Positions 7,661-16,882 are shown, numbered from the stretch's first letter. The stretch: 64,000 nucleotides of DNA from Niallia taxi (GCF_004005475.1 NZ_RZTZ01000007.1:1-64000), one strand, 5' to 3'. Numbers and translations are program-made. Notes: generated from the letters alone by a model not told the origin.

Positions 7661-9169
7661 TTAAGAATCCGAAAACTTAATAAGGTCAAACTCTCTTTTT
7701 ATTTTTGAAAGCGGCATGTAAATCTGTTGATAATACTCATTAAATAGGTTTTTATTTTCTTGTGAAGGAAGATACCTATCATAGGAGTTAACTGGTAATT
7801 TATCAATATAGCCTTGTTTAATTGCAGCTAATATTCCAGCACCTCTTGCTACCGCTTCGTCTGTTTTATACGAGAGAATTTCGCAATTAAGAATATCTGC
7901 TTTCAGCTGCAGCCATAATGGATTCAGTGTTGCTGGACCTATAACCTTCATGCTTCTAATTGGCTGATCAGTAAATTCAGTATAAGCATCCTTTAAGGTT
8001 CTCAGCTCAAAGCAGAGTCCAGCTAAAACGGCAAATAACATGCTTTTGTTATCAGTGTTATCTTGAAGACCATATAAGAGACCCCTAGAGCTAGAATCCC
8101 GATATGGGGGGCCGCTTCCTCTTAAGTGTGGAATAAATAACAGTAGGTTTTTGATTAATTCCTTAGAATTTTTCTGATAATCTTGATAAATAGTATTACT
8201 TAGCTCAACTAATTCGGCAAAAGAAGCTAAAAAGTTTTTCGTAAACCAGTTCAAGCTATGACCTGCTGTAGGCATTGATCCATATAAACTGAATAAATTG
8301 TCCTTCACATACAAGCCATTTGAAATAGCATATTCCTGAAATTTACTATTTAAGAATGGCTTGTTTTTTAGCAAAAGTAATCCCTCCGTCGTCCCAGTTG
8401 AATTGAGAAGTTCGTTATCAACAGCTAAATTCGTACATATGGAACCTGCCATATGATCATGACCAGCTATCGCTATATTTATACTCGGATTTAATCCAAT
8501 TTCGCTAGCTATAGTTTTGCTTATTACAGAGAGAGAGGCGCCTGACTCGACTAGTTGAGGAAATGTCTGAGTATTCAAGTCGAAATATTCAATCATTTCA
8601 GTTGACCACTTTTGACTAGATAGGTCGAGCAATAAAGTTCTTGACGCAAGACTTACATCAGTAGCATATTTTCCAGACAGCTTGAAGGCGAGAAACCCAG
8701 ACAAGCAGGTCCATTTTTTTAATTTTGCATAGCGCTCTGGAAATTTATTTTTTATCCACAGGAGCTTAGTCAGACTATGATTACTATGAGAAACTATCCC
8801 TGTTATCGCATATAGTGATTGCTGTCCTACAATATTGTTAATTAGTTCAGCTTCAGATTTTGAACGTGGATCAAACCAAGTAATTGTTGGCTCAATAATT
8901 TGATCTTGTTCATCTAATAAAACGATGGATTGAGCTGCGCTGGCTATGGAAATAGACTTCAACTCTGAAGGATTATCTATTTTATTTGATAAGAAGTGAA
9001 GACCTTTTTTGACTCCGTTCCAAATCTTTTCCATTTCAAATTTTGAATCATTATTATCCCACTTGGTAGGGGTAGAAAAACGGTATAAATCAACTAATTC
9101 AAAATCTGGTAGTTGAAATAAACAGACCTTTACATTTGTTGTTCCGATATCAATCCCAATAACATACAT
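7661..9169 (-). CDS. FGGY-family carbohydrate kinase, 502 residues
   Basis: An ASKHA-fold sugar kinase that transfers phosphate from ATP to a sugar or polyol. The N-terminal phosphate-binding motif is IGIDIGTTNVK; AGHDHMAGS carries the likely catalytic aspartate; a C-terminal GPATLNPLWLQLKADIL resembles the adenosine-binding part of gluconokinase/xylulokinase-like members. Length is normal for the family (about 500). In the operon it lies between the aldolase and the final dehydrogenase. If the pathway runs through tagatose-6-phosphate this enzyme might supply the second phosphate, but E. coli uses a phosphofructokinase-type enzyme there, so the substrate remains open; phosphorylating a separate free ketose is another possibility. 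Confidence 0.85.
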   Translation of the reverse strand: MYVIGIDIGTTNVKVCLFQLPDFELVDLYRFSTPTKWDNNDSKFEMEKIWNGVKKGLHFLSNKIDNPSELKSISIASAAQSIVLLDEQDQIIEPTITWFDPRSKSEAELINNIVGQQSLYAITGIVSHSNHSLTKLLWIKNKFPERYAKLKKWTCLSGFLAFKLSGKYATDVSLASRTLLLDLSSQKWSTEMIEYFDLNTQTFPQLVESGASLSVISKTIASEIGLNPSINIAIAGHDHMAGSICTNLAVDNELLNSTGTTEGLLLLKNKPFLNSKFQEYAISNGLYVKDNLFSLYGSMPTAGHSLNWFTKNFLASFAELVELSNTIYQDYQKNSKELIKNLLLFIPHLRGSGPPYRDSSSRGLLYGLQDNTDNKSMLFAVLAGLCFELRTLKDAYTEFTDQPIRSMKVIGPATLNPLWLQLKADILNCEILSYKTDEAVARGAGILAAIKQGYIDKLPVNSYDRYLPSQENKNLFNEYYQQIYMPLSKIKREFDLIKFSDS

Positions 9170-9187
9170 ATTTTATCCCGCCTAGAC

Positions 9188-10021
9188 TTATCTGTTTAGC
9201 GTACTCAGTTTTTCAATAACTACTTCTTTCACTTCAGATTGTGCTTCTAGTAATACACTAATAAGATTGTACTCATTTGGATTTTGTTCATATCGTTTTC
9301 CAACAGATGAAATAAACCGTTTACGGAGATCGCTGGCAAGATTGATTTTCCGGACATTATAATGTTTTAATTGTCCTAGAATTTCACCAGGAATTCCTGA
9401 TCCGCCGTGTATAACTAATGGAACAGTAACACTATCTGCAATTTCACGCAGTAATTCTAGATTAATATTCGGCTGCTCATCTAATCCGTGTATGTTACCG
9501 ACTGAAACAGCAAGTAAGTCAATTCCTGTACGCTCTACAAAGTCTTTTGCAAGCAATGGATCTGTTTGAGCAGATTCATCTGAAACATGGTCATCTTCTT
9601 TACCACCTAACTCACCTAATTCTGCTTCTACTGCCACCCCTCTTTCATGGCAGTATTCCACTACTTCTCTTGTAAACTTAACATTTTCTTCATACGGCAA
9701 TTTAGAAGCATCAATCATCACAGAATTAAAACCAGCAGCAACTGCTTGCTTAATGTCTTCAAAGGTCATTCCGTGATCTAAATGTAATGTTACTGGAATA
9801 TCCACTTTTTCCGCTGCCGATTTAACTATATTAGCGATATAATCATAGCCTGACAGCTTCACATTCGTAGGGGCAATCTGGACAATAACTGGTAACCCTA
9901 CCTCGTTAGCACCTTGAATAATAGAAAGGGTCATTTCTAGGTTCGTTGTATTAAATGCTGGTGCAATAAGGTTTTTCTCCCCTAATGTATTTAAAAACGA
10001 TTTCATTTCAACTAATGGCAT
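9188..10021 (-). CDS. Class II ketose-1,6-bisphosphate aldolase
   Basis: A 277-residue zinc aldolase that splits tagatose- or fructose-1,6-bisphosphate into dihydroxyacetone phosphate and glyceraldehyde-3-phosphate. The catalytic Asp and zinc His are in LHLDHG (about residues 80-84); further zinc ligands are in GNIHG and VIHGGSGIP; AELGELGGKEDD is the typical flexible loop region. It resembles the KbaY/GatY/FbaA branch. It is 18 bases from the kinase gene and preceded by GGAGG. The operon context with a galactitol-type PTS favours tagatose-1,6-bisphosphate, but the sequence alone does not separate it from fructose-1,6-bisphosphate. Confidence 0.9.
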   Translation of the reverse strand: MPLVEMKSFLNTLGEKNLIAPAFNTTNLEMTLSIIQGANEVGLPVIVQIAPTNVKLSGYDYIANIVKSAAEKVDIPVTLHLDHGMTFEDIKQAVAAGFNSVMIDASKLPYEENVKFTREVVEYCHERGVAVEAELGELGGKEDDHVSDESAQTDPLLAKDFVERTGIDLLAVSVGNIHGLDEQPNINLELLREIADSVTVPLVIHGGSGIPGEILGQLKHYNVRKINLASDLRKRFISSVGKRYEQNPNEYNLISVLLEAQSEVKEVVIEKLSTLNR

Positions 10022-10036
10022 AGCTTTTTCCTCCTA

Positions 10037-11065
10037 TTAATCTGTGATAACTACTTTTATTACCTTTTCAGCAGGGTTTGCAGCGAAATTAATCGCCTCC
10101 CCGACCTGGTCTAGTGACATTTCATGTGTGATCATACTTTTAGCATCGATTGTTCCATTTGAAATGTGTATAATAGCTTCTTCAAATTCAAATGGAGACA
10201 CACTATAAGTACCTACTATTGATATTTCATCTTTAAAGAATCTGCTTGCATCTATTTGCACCTCTGAATTCTGCTCAAATGGCGAGAAGCAAATTACTCG
10301 ACCTCCGCGTCTTAACAACTGTATCGCCTCTGGTAATAAAGAGGAGATACCTGCAGCAATGATGACAATATCTACACCCTCATTATTTGTAACCTGATTT
10401 ACTACAGCTTTTAGATTTTCATTTTTTATGTTTACAGGATAATCAATGCCAAATTTCTTCGCTTTCTTCAACTTATACGAAGAAATATCCGAAATGATTA
10501 CCTTGCTTACATCCTTATGCTTAAGGAGTTGACCATGAATCAAGCCGATAGGACCAGCACCCATTATTAATACATTATCTCCTGGACGTATATCCGCTGC
10601 TTTTTGACCGTGTATACAACAAGCGACTGGTTCTGCTAAGGATGCATGAAGGTAGCTCATACTGTCAGGAATTTTGAAAAGTAAATGGCGGACATGTCTT
10701 TCAGATAAATGAATATATTCGGAGAAGCCGCCCGGAACAATATTTGTTTGTTTAAATTCAGGACAGAGTGTATATTGCTGCCGTTGACAATAATGACAGG
10801 TGAAGCAAGGCACATGAATGGCTCCAACCACTCTGTCCCCAACATTAAACTTCGTAACTCCCTCCCCTATCATGACAATCTCACCTGCAAATTCGTGACC
10901 GAGAACCGTTTCTGGCGGAACACTTCTATGAATCGCCTTATGAATATCCGTCCCACACACTCCACAAGCCTTTAGCTTTAACAGCACTTCCCCATAGCCA
11001 ATGTTAGGAGTTTCCATGTCTTTTAAACGAAAGTCATTTACATCATGGTATACACTTGCTTTCAT
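10037..11065 (-). CDS. Zinc-dependent alcohol/polyol dehydrogenase, 342 residues
   Basis: A second medium-chain dehydrogenase in the operon. Catalytic zinc motif CGTDIH (about residue 37) and GHEFAGE; structural zinc cysteines in PCFTCHYCQRQQYTLC; nucleotide-binding GAGPIG (about residue 170). It is only distantly like the GatD-like enzyme at 6451, so the pair is not a recent duplication. Two dehydrogenases acting on different carbons, or on a phosphorylated and a free polyol, would allow more than one substrate to enter the pathway. The aldolase gene follows after 15 bases. Confidence 0.85.
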   Translation of the reverse strand: MKASVYHDVNDFRLKDMETPNIGYGEVLLKLKACGVCGTDIHKAIHRSVPPETVLGHEFAGEIVMIGEGVTKFNVGDRVVGAIHVPCFTCHYCQRQQYTLCPEFKQTNIVPGGFSEYIHLSERHVRHLLFKIPDSMSYLHASLAEPVACCIHGQKAADIRPGDNVLIMGAGPIGLIHGQLLKHKDVSKVIISDISSYKLKKAKKFGIDYPVNIKNENLKAVVNQVTNNEGVDIVIIAAGISSLLPEAIQLLRRGGRVICFSPFEQNSEVQIDASRFFKDEISIVGTYSVSPFEFEEAIIHISNGTIDAKSMITHEMSLDQVGEAINFAANPAEKVIKVVITD

Positions 11066-11083
11066 TATCTTAATCTCCTTTAA

Positions 11084-11145
11084 TAGAGAATAATTAGGAG
11101 AAAGGCTTCTATTCTGTTACCTCTTTAGCAACCAATTATTCTCTA
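11084..11145. repeat. Inverted repeat between EIIC and dehydrogenase genes
   Basis: Perfect 12-base arms TAGAGAATAATT (11084-11095) and AATTATTCTCTA (11134-11145) enclose 38 bases. There is no T-run, so it is not a simple terminator. It may be an mRNA stem that sets relative expression or stability within the operon. Confidence 0.55.
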
Positions 11146-11170
11146 ATTGTTAACAATGTTTCCATAAAAA

Positions 11171-12547
11171 TTAAGCTTTAAATTGTCCATTGTCATCAAA
11201 GTCTCTTCTTGTAATCTTATATGCCAGCCAAATAAAGAAGGCAATAAAGGGAATAGCTCCTATAGCAAAGAGATTTCCTTGTGAGATCATCACTAACCAG
11301 TAGCGGAACGGATTTCCACCATCTAAAAAGCTGTTAACCAATGATGATGCACCTTCCGGAAATTTAAAACTAATGCTTTTAGCTACTTGTGTAACCAATG
11401 GCGCTAAATACGATGCGATATAGAGATTGGCGATAATTACTGGTATTCCAATGAAAATGGAGCGAATGATATTTCCTCTACAAGCAAGAACAATCATAGC
11501 AAGTGGCACAGTTAAGGTTGACAAATCACCTAGCGGAATAATTTTATTCCCTGGTAAAATCACTGCTAATAATATTGTAATCGGTGTCATTAATAGAGCA
11601 GTAGAAATTACAGCAGGGTTGCCAATGGCTACTGCAATATCTAGACCAATTGTAATATCCTCCCGTTCAGGGAATTTCTTTTTAAGCAATGCACGTACAG
11701 CATCAGATAACGGAATTAACCCTTCCATTAAGATACGAACCATACGAGGCATAATAAGCATGACAGCGCCGAGATTCATTCCTAGTTTTAATACACCCTC
11801 CGTATTAAATCCCGCCAGTATACCAATAACTACTCCTAAAATTAAGCCGATCATCATCGGTTCCCCGAAAACCCCAAAGCGTTTTTGAATGGATTCTGGA
11901 TCTGCTTTTAGTTTGTTTATCCCTGGAATAGAATCAATAATTTTGTTCCCTAAAATCCCAATCGGGAAAAATATAGCAGATGATAATGTCGGTAAGGATA
12001 TGCCAGGAAGGTTAAACCTTTTTTGGACATAAGGAGCCGACCAATCTGCAAATTTAAGAATGGTAACAGTTGCTATTGCCGAACCAAGTAATCCTAAGAA
12101 AAAGTTTCCTGTTGCACTATAAACCAATGCACCAGCAAAACAGAAATGCCAATAATTCCATAAATCAATATCAACTGTTTTTGTCCAACGCATCATAATC
12201 ATCGCTATGTTTAACAAAACAACCATTGGAATAACAAATGGTGCTACCGGAGAAGCGAAAGCAATAGCAGCAAGTGGCGGCCAACCAGTGTCGACAACAG
12301 GTAGATTTATACCAGTTCTCTCTACCATTGCTTGTGCAGCAGGACCAACACTTTCTATAAGCAAATCAAAGATTAAGAATATCCCAACAAATCCCATGCC
12401 TATAACTACAGCAGATCGTAACGCTTTTCCCGGCTTTACTCGAAAGCAAAGTGCCAATATGAAGACAACTATTGGCAACATAACTGTAGGTCCTAAATCA
12501 AGAATGTACTGAAAAGCATCTAATATCTTTTGGCCCATATTACTCAT
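11171..12547 (-). CDS. gatC: PTS galactitol-type transporter, EIIC component
   Basis: The membrane channel of a phosphotransferase system, 458 residues with about ten or more hydrophobic segments. The sequence (LGPTVMLPIVVFILAL at the N-terminus, FGEPMMIGLILG mid-protein, IGLDIAVAIGNPAVIS later) is characteristic of the GatC family. It imports the polyol while the linked EIIA and EIIB proteins pass phosphate from HPr. Its ATG overlaps the stop of the preceding EIIB gene (ATGA), which supports translational coupling and a start at 12547. Confidence 0.92.
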   Translation of the reverse strand: MSNMGQKILDAFQYILDLGPTVMLPIVVFILALCFRVKPGKALRSAVVIGMGFVGIFLIFDLLIESVGPAAQAMVERTGINLPVVDTGWPPLAAIAFASPVAPFVIPMVVLLNIAMIMMRWTKTVDIDLWNYWHFCFAGALVYSATGNFFLGLLGSAIATVTILKFADWSAPYVQKRFNLPGISLPTLSSAIFFPIGILGNKIIDSIPGINKLKADPESIQKRFGVFGEPMMIGLILGVVIGILAGFNTEGVLKLGMNLGAVMLIMPRMVRILMEGLIPLSDAVRALLKKKFPEREDITIGLDIAVAIGNPAVISTALLMTPITILLAVILPGNKIIPLGDLSTLTVPLAMIVLACRGNIIRSIFIGIPVIIANLYIASYLAPLVTQVAKSISFKFPEGASSLVNSFLDGGNPFRYWLVMISQGNLFAIGAIPFIAFFIWLAYKITRRDFDDNGQFKA

Positions 12548-12825
12548 CCTCTCAACAGTTCAATTATCTTATCTAACAGCTCATCTTCCCCAATACCTGT
12601 AATAATAGGTAATGCATTTACAAGAGGTGTAGTTAATTTTGTTTCTACTTGTGATGTCACGACAAATAAATCGACTGAGTTATCTAATGAAGGCAGTTCT
12701 CCAATAATGGCCTGTTGATATGTCACATCTATTCCATTATTTTTACAATGCTCTACAACTTTCTCTGCTACCACTGTTGATGTCGCAATACCACTTGAAC
12801 AAGCAAATACAATACTCTTTTTCAT
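12544..12825 (-). CDS. gatB: PTS galactitol-type EIIB, copy 2
   Basis: A 93-residue cytoplasmic EIIB. The phosphorylated cysteine is Cys9 in FACSSGIATST, directly after the first beta strand as in lactose/galactitol-class EIIB. It is almost identical to the neighbour at 12832-13113: differences are an E/D in the KVV(E/D)HC segment and the last residues (IIELLRG against IVGILKG). It overlaps the EIIC gene by four bases. The near-identity over the entire reading frame, with synonymous differences, indicates a fairly recent tandem duplication. Confidence 0.93.
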   Translation of the reverse strand: MKKSIVFACSSGIATSTVVAEKVVEHCKNNGIDVTYQQAIIGELPSLDNSVDLFVVTSQVETKLTTPLVNALPIITGIGEDELLDKIIELLRG

Positions 12826-12831
12826 TTACTG

Positions 12832-13113
12832 TCACCCCTTCAAAATTCCGACTATTTTATCTAGCAATTCATCCTCCCCAATACCTGTAATGATAGGTAA
12901 AGCGTTTACAAGAGGGGTAGTTAATTTTGTTTCTACCTGTGATGTCACAACAAATAAATCGACTGAGTTATCTAATGAAGGCAGCTCTCCAATGATGGCC
13001 TGCTGATATGTCACATCTATTCCATTATTTTTACAATGATCTACAACCTTCTCTGCTACTACTGTTGATGTCGCAATACCACTTGAACAAGCAAATACAA
13101 TACTCTTTTTCAT
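12832..13113 (-). CDS. gatB: PTS galactitol-type EIIB, copy 1
   Basis: A 93-residue EIIB with the active cysteine Cys9 in FACSSGIATST. It accepts phosphate from the EIIA encoded just upstream and passes it to the sugar through EIIC. It is one of two tandem copies that differ by only a handful of residues, mostly at the C-terminus. Both keep the active cysteine and their own ribosome site (GGAGGAAAT here), so both are expected to be functional. Two EIIB genes for one EIIA and one EIIC are unusual. Confidence 0.93.
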   Translation of the reverse strand: MKKSIVFACSSGIATSTVVAEKVVDHCKNNGIDVTYQQAIIGELPSLDNSVDLFVVTSQVETKLTTPLVNALPIITGIGEDELLDKIVGILKG

Positions 13114-13128
13114 CCTTATTTCCTCCTC

Positions 13129-13593
13129 TTATTTAGTAGATAATTCCTTTACAAGGTAACTGTACAACTGATCGTTAGACATAGAAGATAACTTTCTAAG
13201 GTTTCCTTCTTCTTTTAATAGATCAATAATTTGTTTTAATATATTTAAATGCTTAGTGCTTTGGGATAGGCTTAATAAAAAGATAATTTTAACGGAAATA
13301 GTATTCTCCTTATTCACCATATCTTGAAAATCTACTGGCTTATCTAAGACAGCAACAGCAATCGAATCTTGTTTAACATGTTTTGGCTCAGTATGTGGTA
13401 TGGCAATACCGATATCAAATGCCTCCAATCCAGTTGGAAAGTTTTCTTCCCTGCTTATTAAGCTTTCATAAAAACTATCATAAATAAACCCTTGTTCAAA
13501 AAGAGAATCTGTTAAGATTTTCAATGCCTCTTTCTTATCAGAGACTTTTAAATCTGTAACTATCGATTTTTCAGTAATGACAATTTCAGACAA
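13129..13593 (-). CDS. gatA: PTS EIIA, fructose/mannitol (galactitol) type
   Basis: An EIIA of about 154 residues that takes phosphate from HPr. The phosphorylated histidine is in IAIPHTEP (about residue 68), the standard motif of the fructose/mannitol EIIA fold. The start is placed at TTG 13593, which has GGAG eight bases upstream; an earlier in-frame GTG at 13602 would overlap that ribosome site. It lies two bases after the regulator's stop codon, implying co-transcription and coupled translation. Confidence 0.9.
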   Translation of the reverse strand: MSEIVITEKSIVTDLKVSDKKEALKILTDSLFEQGFIYDSFYESLISREENFPTGLEAFDIGIAIPHTEPKHVKQDSIAVAVLDKPVDFQDMVNKENTISVKIIFLLSLSQSTKHLNILKQIIDLLKEEGNLRKLSSMSNDQLYSYLVKELSTK

Positions 13594-13595
13594 GA

Positions 13596-15677
13596 TCACC
13601 ACTCCTTTGTACTTACATTAGAGAATTTTTCTATTATAGCTACTATTTCTTCTTTCGTTTCTGCCTTCAATATTTTGTTTATATCCTTTTGGCTTTCTGC
13701 AAGTCTTCTAAGCTGCAGAATCGGCTTTATATGTTGTTCCTTATCAACTGCGGCAATGACACAAATTAGGTTCACTGAGTGGTTTCCACTAAATCTAACT
13801 GGTTCTTTAAGTTTCAGAAAACTCATACCTACTTTGTAAACTTCATTCTTTGGATTGGAATGAGGAATAGCCATGTTTTTTGCTAACATAATATAGCTAC
13901 TATCGTTTTGATATTGCTCAATCATTGCTTCCACATAATTAACACCAATAGACTGATTATTCAACAGAGGCTCTGACGCTAACCAGATCGCTTCCTTCCA
14001 ATCATTCACCTTATCACATGTTGTAATAGTCTTAACATTGATTAAATCTTTCAGGGTTAGCCTAGTTTTCACCTCATCACTGGCTTCACTAACAGGATTA
14101 TATTTATTTAAATAATTATTTAAACCTTTTAATAATCCTTCCGGATTCTTTATTTCTGCATACTCACTAACTACTTTTAATAGCTCATGGACATTAACAT
14201 GAATAGGTACAGAACCATATTTTTCATGCAATACTCGTTTCCTAAGCTCTGCTCTCTCTCGCTCATTTAGTACAGTTGGCACTATGAACTGCTGTATACT
14301 AGTCGGCAATCTGTGAGTAGTGAACAAGATATCCATTTTCCCTTTATAATTGGAGAAATCCCGATGAGACATGGCCTCAAGAAACAAAAATTCTGGAAAT
14401 ATTGACCGTAAATTTACTTGAAGCAGCTTAGAGACAGATACTCCATTCGGGCAAACAACTGCTGCAACCTTCTTTTGATTGAATTGCACTCCATACTGAA
14501 TTAACCAACCACCAACAATCATTGTTAAAAACGTATTCTCACTCTCTGGAATGGAGCATCCTAATATGGTTTCAACTGGCCTAGTAGACAGCTTAACTAT
14601 CTCATGTAAATCCTCCAATTTTTCGTCAAACTCGATAGACATTGAGTTTACTAATCCTAAATTATATTTAATACGATAGTAAGCCGGCTTAAAATGAAGG
14701 TAGAGCTTATCAATCAATTCATGCTTATTTGGTACATCGATTGCACTTCCCTTCTCGATAATGTTCACCATCTCAAGTAGTGCAGCTTTTAAGTCAAGTA
14801 GTTTATCATCATTCAATACCTGTGAAGACGATACATTCATTGTAAGGAGCTGTAAGGTAAGAAAAAGCTGTTCTTTAGGTGGAATATTATCCAATTTAGC
14901 AAAAACCTGCATCACAGCTAAATATTCCTTCGTATCTTTCAAGTCTAAGAAGTCAATATGGAAATTAGGTTCAATTATTTTCCCCATGTTCACACGCTTT
15001 TTCCAAACTGCAATGATATAAGGCAAGGCAAGAAATCTCTCATCTGTAAATTTAATACTTAAATAAACTTCAATATGCTCTAACTTCTCCCGAAGGTCTT
15101 CCACTTCACTTTCTACCAGTCCTGAATAACTTAAGAGGATTTTTTCCCCATTGAAGAATGAGAGTATTGATTGGATAACCATTACTAACAATCGTCGCTT
15201 ATCATACTCCTTTCCAGTAATTCTGTATCCTTTTTGGCGAGAGTAATTAATTTTAAGATTATAATTTTCTAGTTCAGCTTGTGCTGCACTAATGGTTCTT
15301 AAAATAGTATTCTTTCCTAATCCCAATGCGGATACTAAATGATGTAAAGATAAATCCTCTTCTCTGCAAAGAAGCATAATAAGAATAACGGAAATGCGTT
15401 CTTTTTCAGAAAGAATATATGTTTCTACAACAAGATCTAAATCGTCATTATTAATTGGGAGTAAATGAATCAGTGTAGATGGAACTAAAAAATTCCCTGT
15501 TTTCGTTCTTTCAATTTTGGGATGATTCATTTCCCTTACCCAATTATTAATTTTTTCCAAGCTATAATTAATTTGGCGACGATTTAAAACGAGTTTTTTC
15601 TCCAAGGCGGATAAGTTTGTTTTGGGATCGTTGATAATTTCTTGTAGGATTTGCATGCTTCTTTTATCCATATACAC
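13596..15677 (-). CDS. PRD-containing transcriptional activator with EIIB- and EIIA-like domains (MtlR/BglG class)
   Basis: A regulator of about 693 residues for the PTS operon that follows. From the N-terminus: an HTH region (LSALEKKLVLNRRQINYSLEKI), a second HTH (LHHLVSALGLGKNTILRTISAA), two PRD modules whose phosphorylation reports PTS activity, an EIIB-like domain with a Cys in VVCPNGVSVS, and a C-terminal EIIA-like domain with a His in MAIPHSNP. This order is typical of MtlR-type activators. The start is set at GTG 15677 because AAGGAGG lies eight bases upstream; the longer reading to 15794 lacks a comparable site. It is the first gene of the operon and probably activates it when the substrate is being transported. 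Confidence 0.88.
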   Translation of the reverse strand: MYMDKRSMQILQEIINDPKTNLSALEKKLVLNRRQINYSLEKINNWVREMNHPKIERTKTGNFLVPSTLIHLLPINNDDLDLVVETYILSEKERISVILIMLLCREEDLSLHHLVSALGLGKNTILRTISAAQAELENYNLKINYSRQKGYRITGKEYDKRRLLVMVIQSILSFFNGEKILLSYSGLVESEVEDLREKLEHIEVYLSIKFTDERFLALPYIIAVWKKRVNMGKIIEPNFHIDFLDLKDTKEYLAVMQVFAKLDNIPPKEQLFLTLQLLTMNVSSSQVLNDDKLLDLKAALLEMVNIIEKGSAIDVPNKHELIDKLYLHFKPAYYRIKYNLGLVNSMSIEFDEKLEDLHEIVKLSTRPVETILGCSIPESENTFLTMIVGGWLIQYGVQFNQKKVAAVVCPNGVSVSKLLQVNLRSIFPEFLFLEAMSHRDFSNYKGKMDILFTTHRLPTSIQQFIVPTVLNERERAELRKRVLHEKYGSVPIHVNVHELLKVVSEYAEIKNPEGLLKGLNNYLNKYNPVSEASDEVKTRLTLKDLINVKTITTCDKVNDWKEAIWLASEPLLNNQSIGVNYVEAMIEQYQNDSSYIMLAKNMAIPHSNPKNEVYKVGMSFLKLKEPVRFSGNHSVNLICVIAAVDKEQHIKPILQLRRLAESQKDINKILKAETKEEIVAIIEKFSNVSTKEW

Positions 15678-15875
15678 GTTTAACACCTCCTTGTTGTTTC
15701 TTATTGTAACCGTTAACAGTCTATCGAGTAAGCCCCATTTCATCCCCACTTTTCTTATTGTGTATTGGTTCACATAAAAATGAATTGTTATCATAAATTA
15801 AATTGGTATATATAAATAGCTTTCTTTTCTACCATTTTCTCAAATTCAATAGCTTTCCTAGTGGAATATTGTTAT

Positions 15876-15918
15876 AAAAAAAAAAACGTTTAACCCTCTT
15901 TATATCCAGGGTTAAACG
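15876..15918 (-). terminator. Terminator upstream of the PTS operon
   Basis: Perfect 10-base arms CGTTTAACCC and GGGTTAAACG, followed on the minus strand by a run of 11-12 Ts. It lies upstream of the regulator gene and insulates the operon from transcription arriving from cdd. Since it lies about 200 bases before the start, an attenuator role is also possible. Confidence 0.8.
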
Positions 15919-16052
15919 GTTATATTGTAATTTCCATTAAGACTTATAGGTTTATATATTCATTGTTGAAGCGTCTTCTCTTGTTTAGAAAAAATCATTC
16001 TTGTTTGCAACACAAAATATTTCAGTTTTACACGATTGCTTTCCCTTCCGAA

Positions 16053-16086
16053 CAATAAAAGCTGATTAACTCTTGTTAATCAGCTC
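16053..16086 (-). terminator. Terminator after cdd
   Basis: Minus strand AGCTGATTAAC pairs with GTTAATCAGCT over a four-base loop, followed by TTTTATTGTT. It lies about 90 bases past the cytidine deaminase stop. Confidence 0.8.
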
Positions 16087-16175
16087 TAGTTAATAGTATC
16101 CTCTTTATTTGTTGAAATTAAAAATCATGTTTTGAGATGAAAATAGCAACCATTTTTAAAATGAAAATTTAACTA

Positions 16176-16574
16176 CTACATATCTAAATCCGTGAATGCA
16201 TATGGTAATAAATCTTTTAATGTTAATTCTAATATATCTTTATTCTTATTTGTTAAATAAACAGGCATATCAGGTAAACAGAATTCTGCAAGGACTTGTC
16301 TGCAAATGCTACAAGGTGGAAGATAATCTGAAGTATCACCTGCGACAGCTATTGCTTGAAAATCACCTTTTTTATAACCACTTGTTATGGCAGTGAATAT
16401 GGCTGTTCTCTCTGCACAATTAGTTGCACCTAATGAAACATTTTCTACGTTAACACCATTAATTACAGTACCATCTTTTAGTAGTAATGCTGCTCCAACT
16501 GGAAATTTAGAATATGGTATATATGCTTTTTCCTTTATATTACGTGCACTTTCCATTAATAGCTCTTTTTTCAT
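16176..16574 (-). CDS. cdd: Cytidine deaminase
   Basis: Converts cytidine and deoxycytidine to uridine and deoxyuridine in pyrimidine salvage. The zinc site is visible as CAERTAIF (Cys and the catalytic Glu, about residue 52) and PPCSICRQVLAEF (two zinc cysteines, about residues 86-89). Length is about 132 residues, close to the 136 of B. subtilis Cdd. The start is set at ATG 16574 (MKKELLMES) rather than 16631, since the protein family begins there and a GGGAA site precedes it. It stands alone, with its own terminator; a CCAATTGATTGG palindrome lies just upstream. Confidence 0.95.
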   Translation of the reverse strand: MKKELLMESARNIKEKAYIPYSKFPVGAALLLKDGTVINGVNVENVSLGATNCAERTAIFTAITSGYKKGDFQAIAVAGDTSDYLPPCSICRQVLAEFCLPDMPVYLTNKNKDILELTLKDLLPYAFTDLDM

Positions 16575-16843
16575 GTTATCGATTCCCTTCAAGAATAATG
16601 AACTTTTCATCGTTCCCTTTATACCAACCAATTGATTGGCAGGATTTTCATCATATAATTATTTGAAAAGTTTGTCAATATAATAAATTCCTATTGTTAC
16701 TGATACTATATACTCATATATTTATACTTACAGCAGTTTGTATTCTTTAGCTATGTATTTAGACAACTTTAGTTTGTAAGAATTCGATTAAATTCAATTC
16801 CCTCTTATTGTGTTAAGCCCCTATTAAAAGAATGCGAACTCAA

Positions 16844-16882
16844 TAAAAAAGCTAAGGGATTGCTAATGGAAGCAATCCCTTA
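16844..16882 (-). terminator. Terminator after the phosphotransferase gene
   Basis: Perfect 12-base arms TAAGGGATTGCT and AGCAATCCCTTA with a six-base loop, followed on the minus strand by AGCTTTTTTATT. Confidence 0.9.

Noticed and set aside
11427-11888. Long plus-strand open frame opposite the EIIC gene
   Set aside because: It is antisense to a well-supported membrane protein gene, with low-complexity Ile/Thr-rich translation and no ribosome site.
16627-16638. CCAATTGATTGG palindrome near cdd as an operator
   Set aside because: It is short, of a kind common in AT-rich DNA, and has no second copy or linked regulator.
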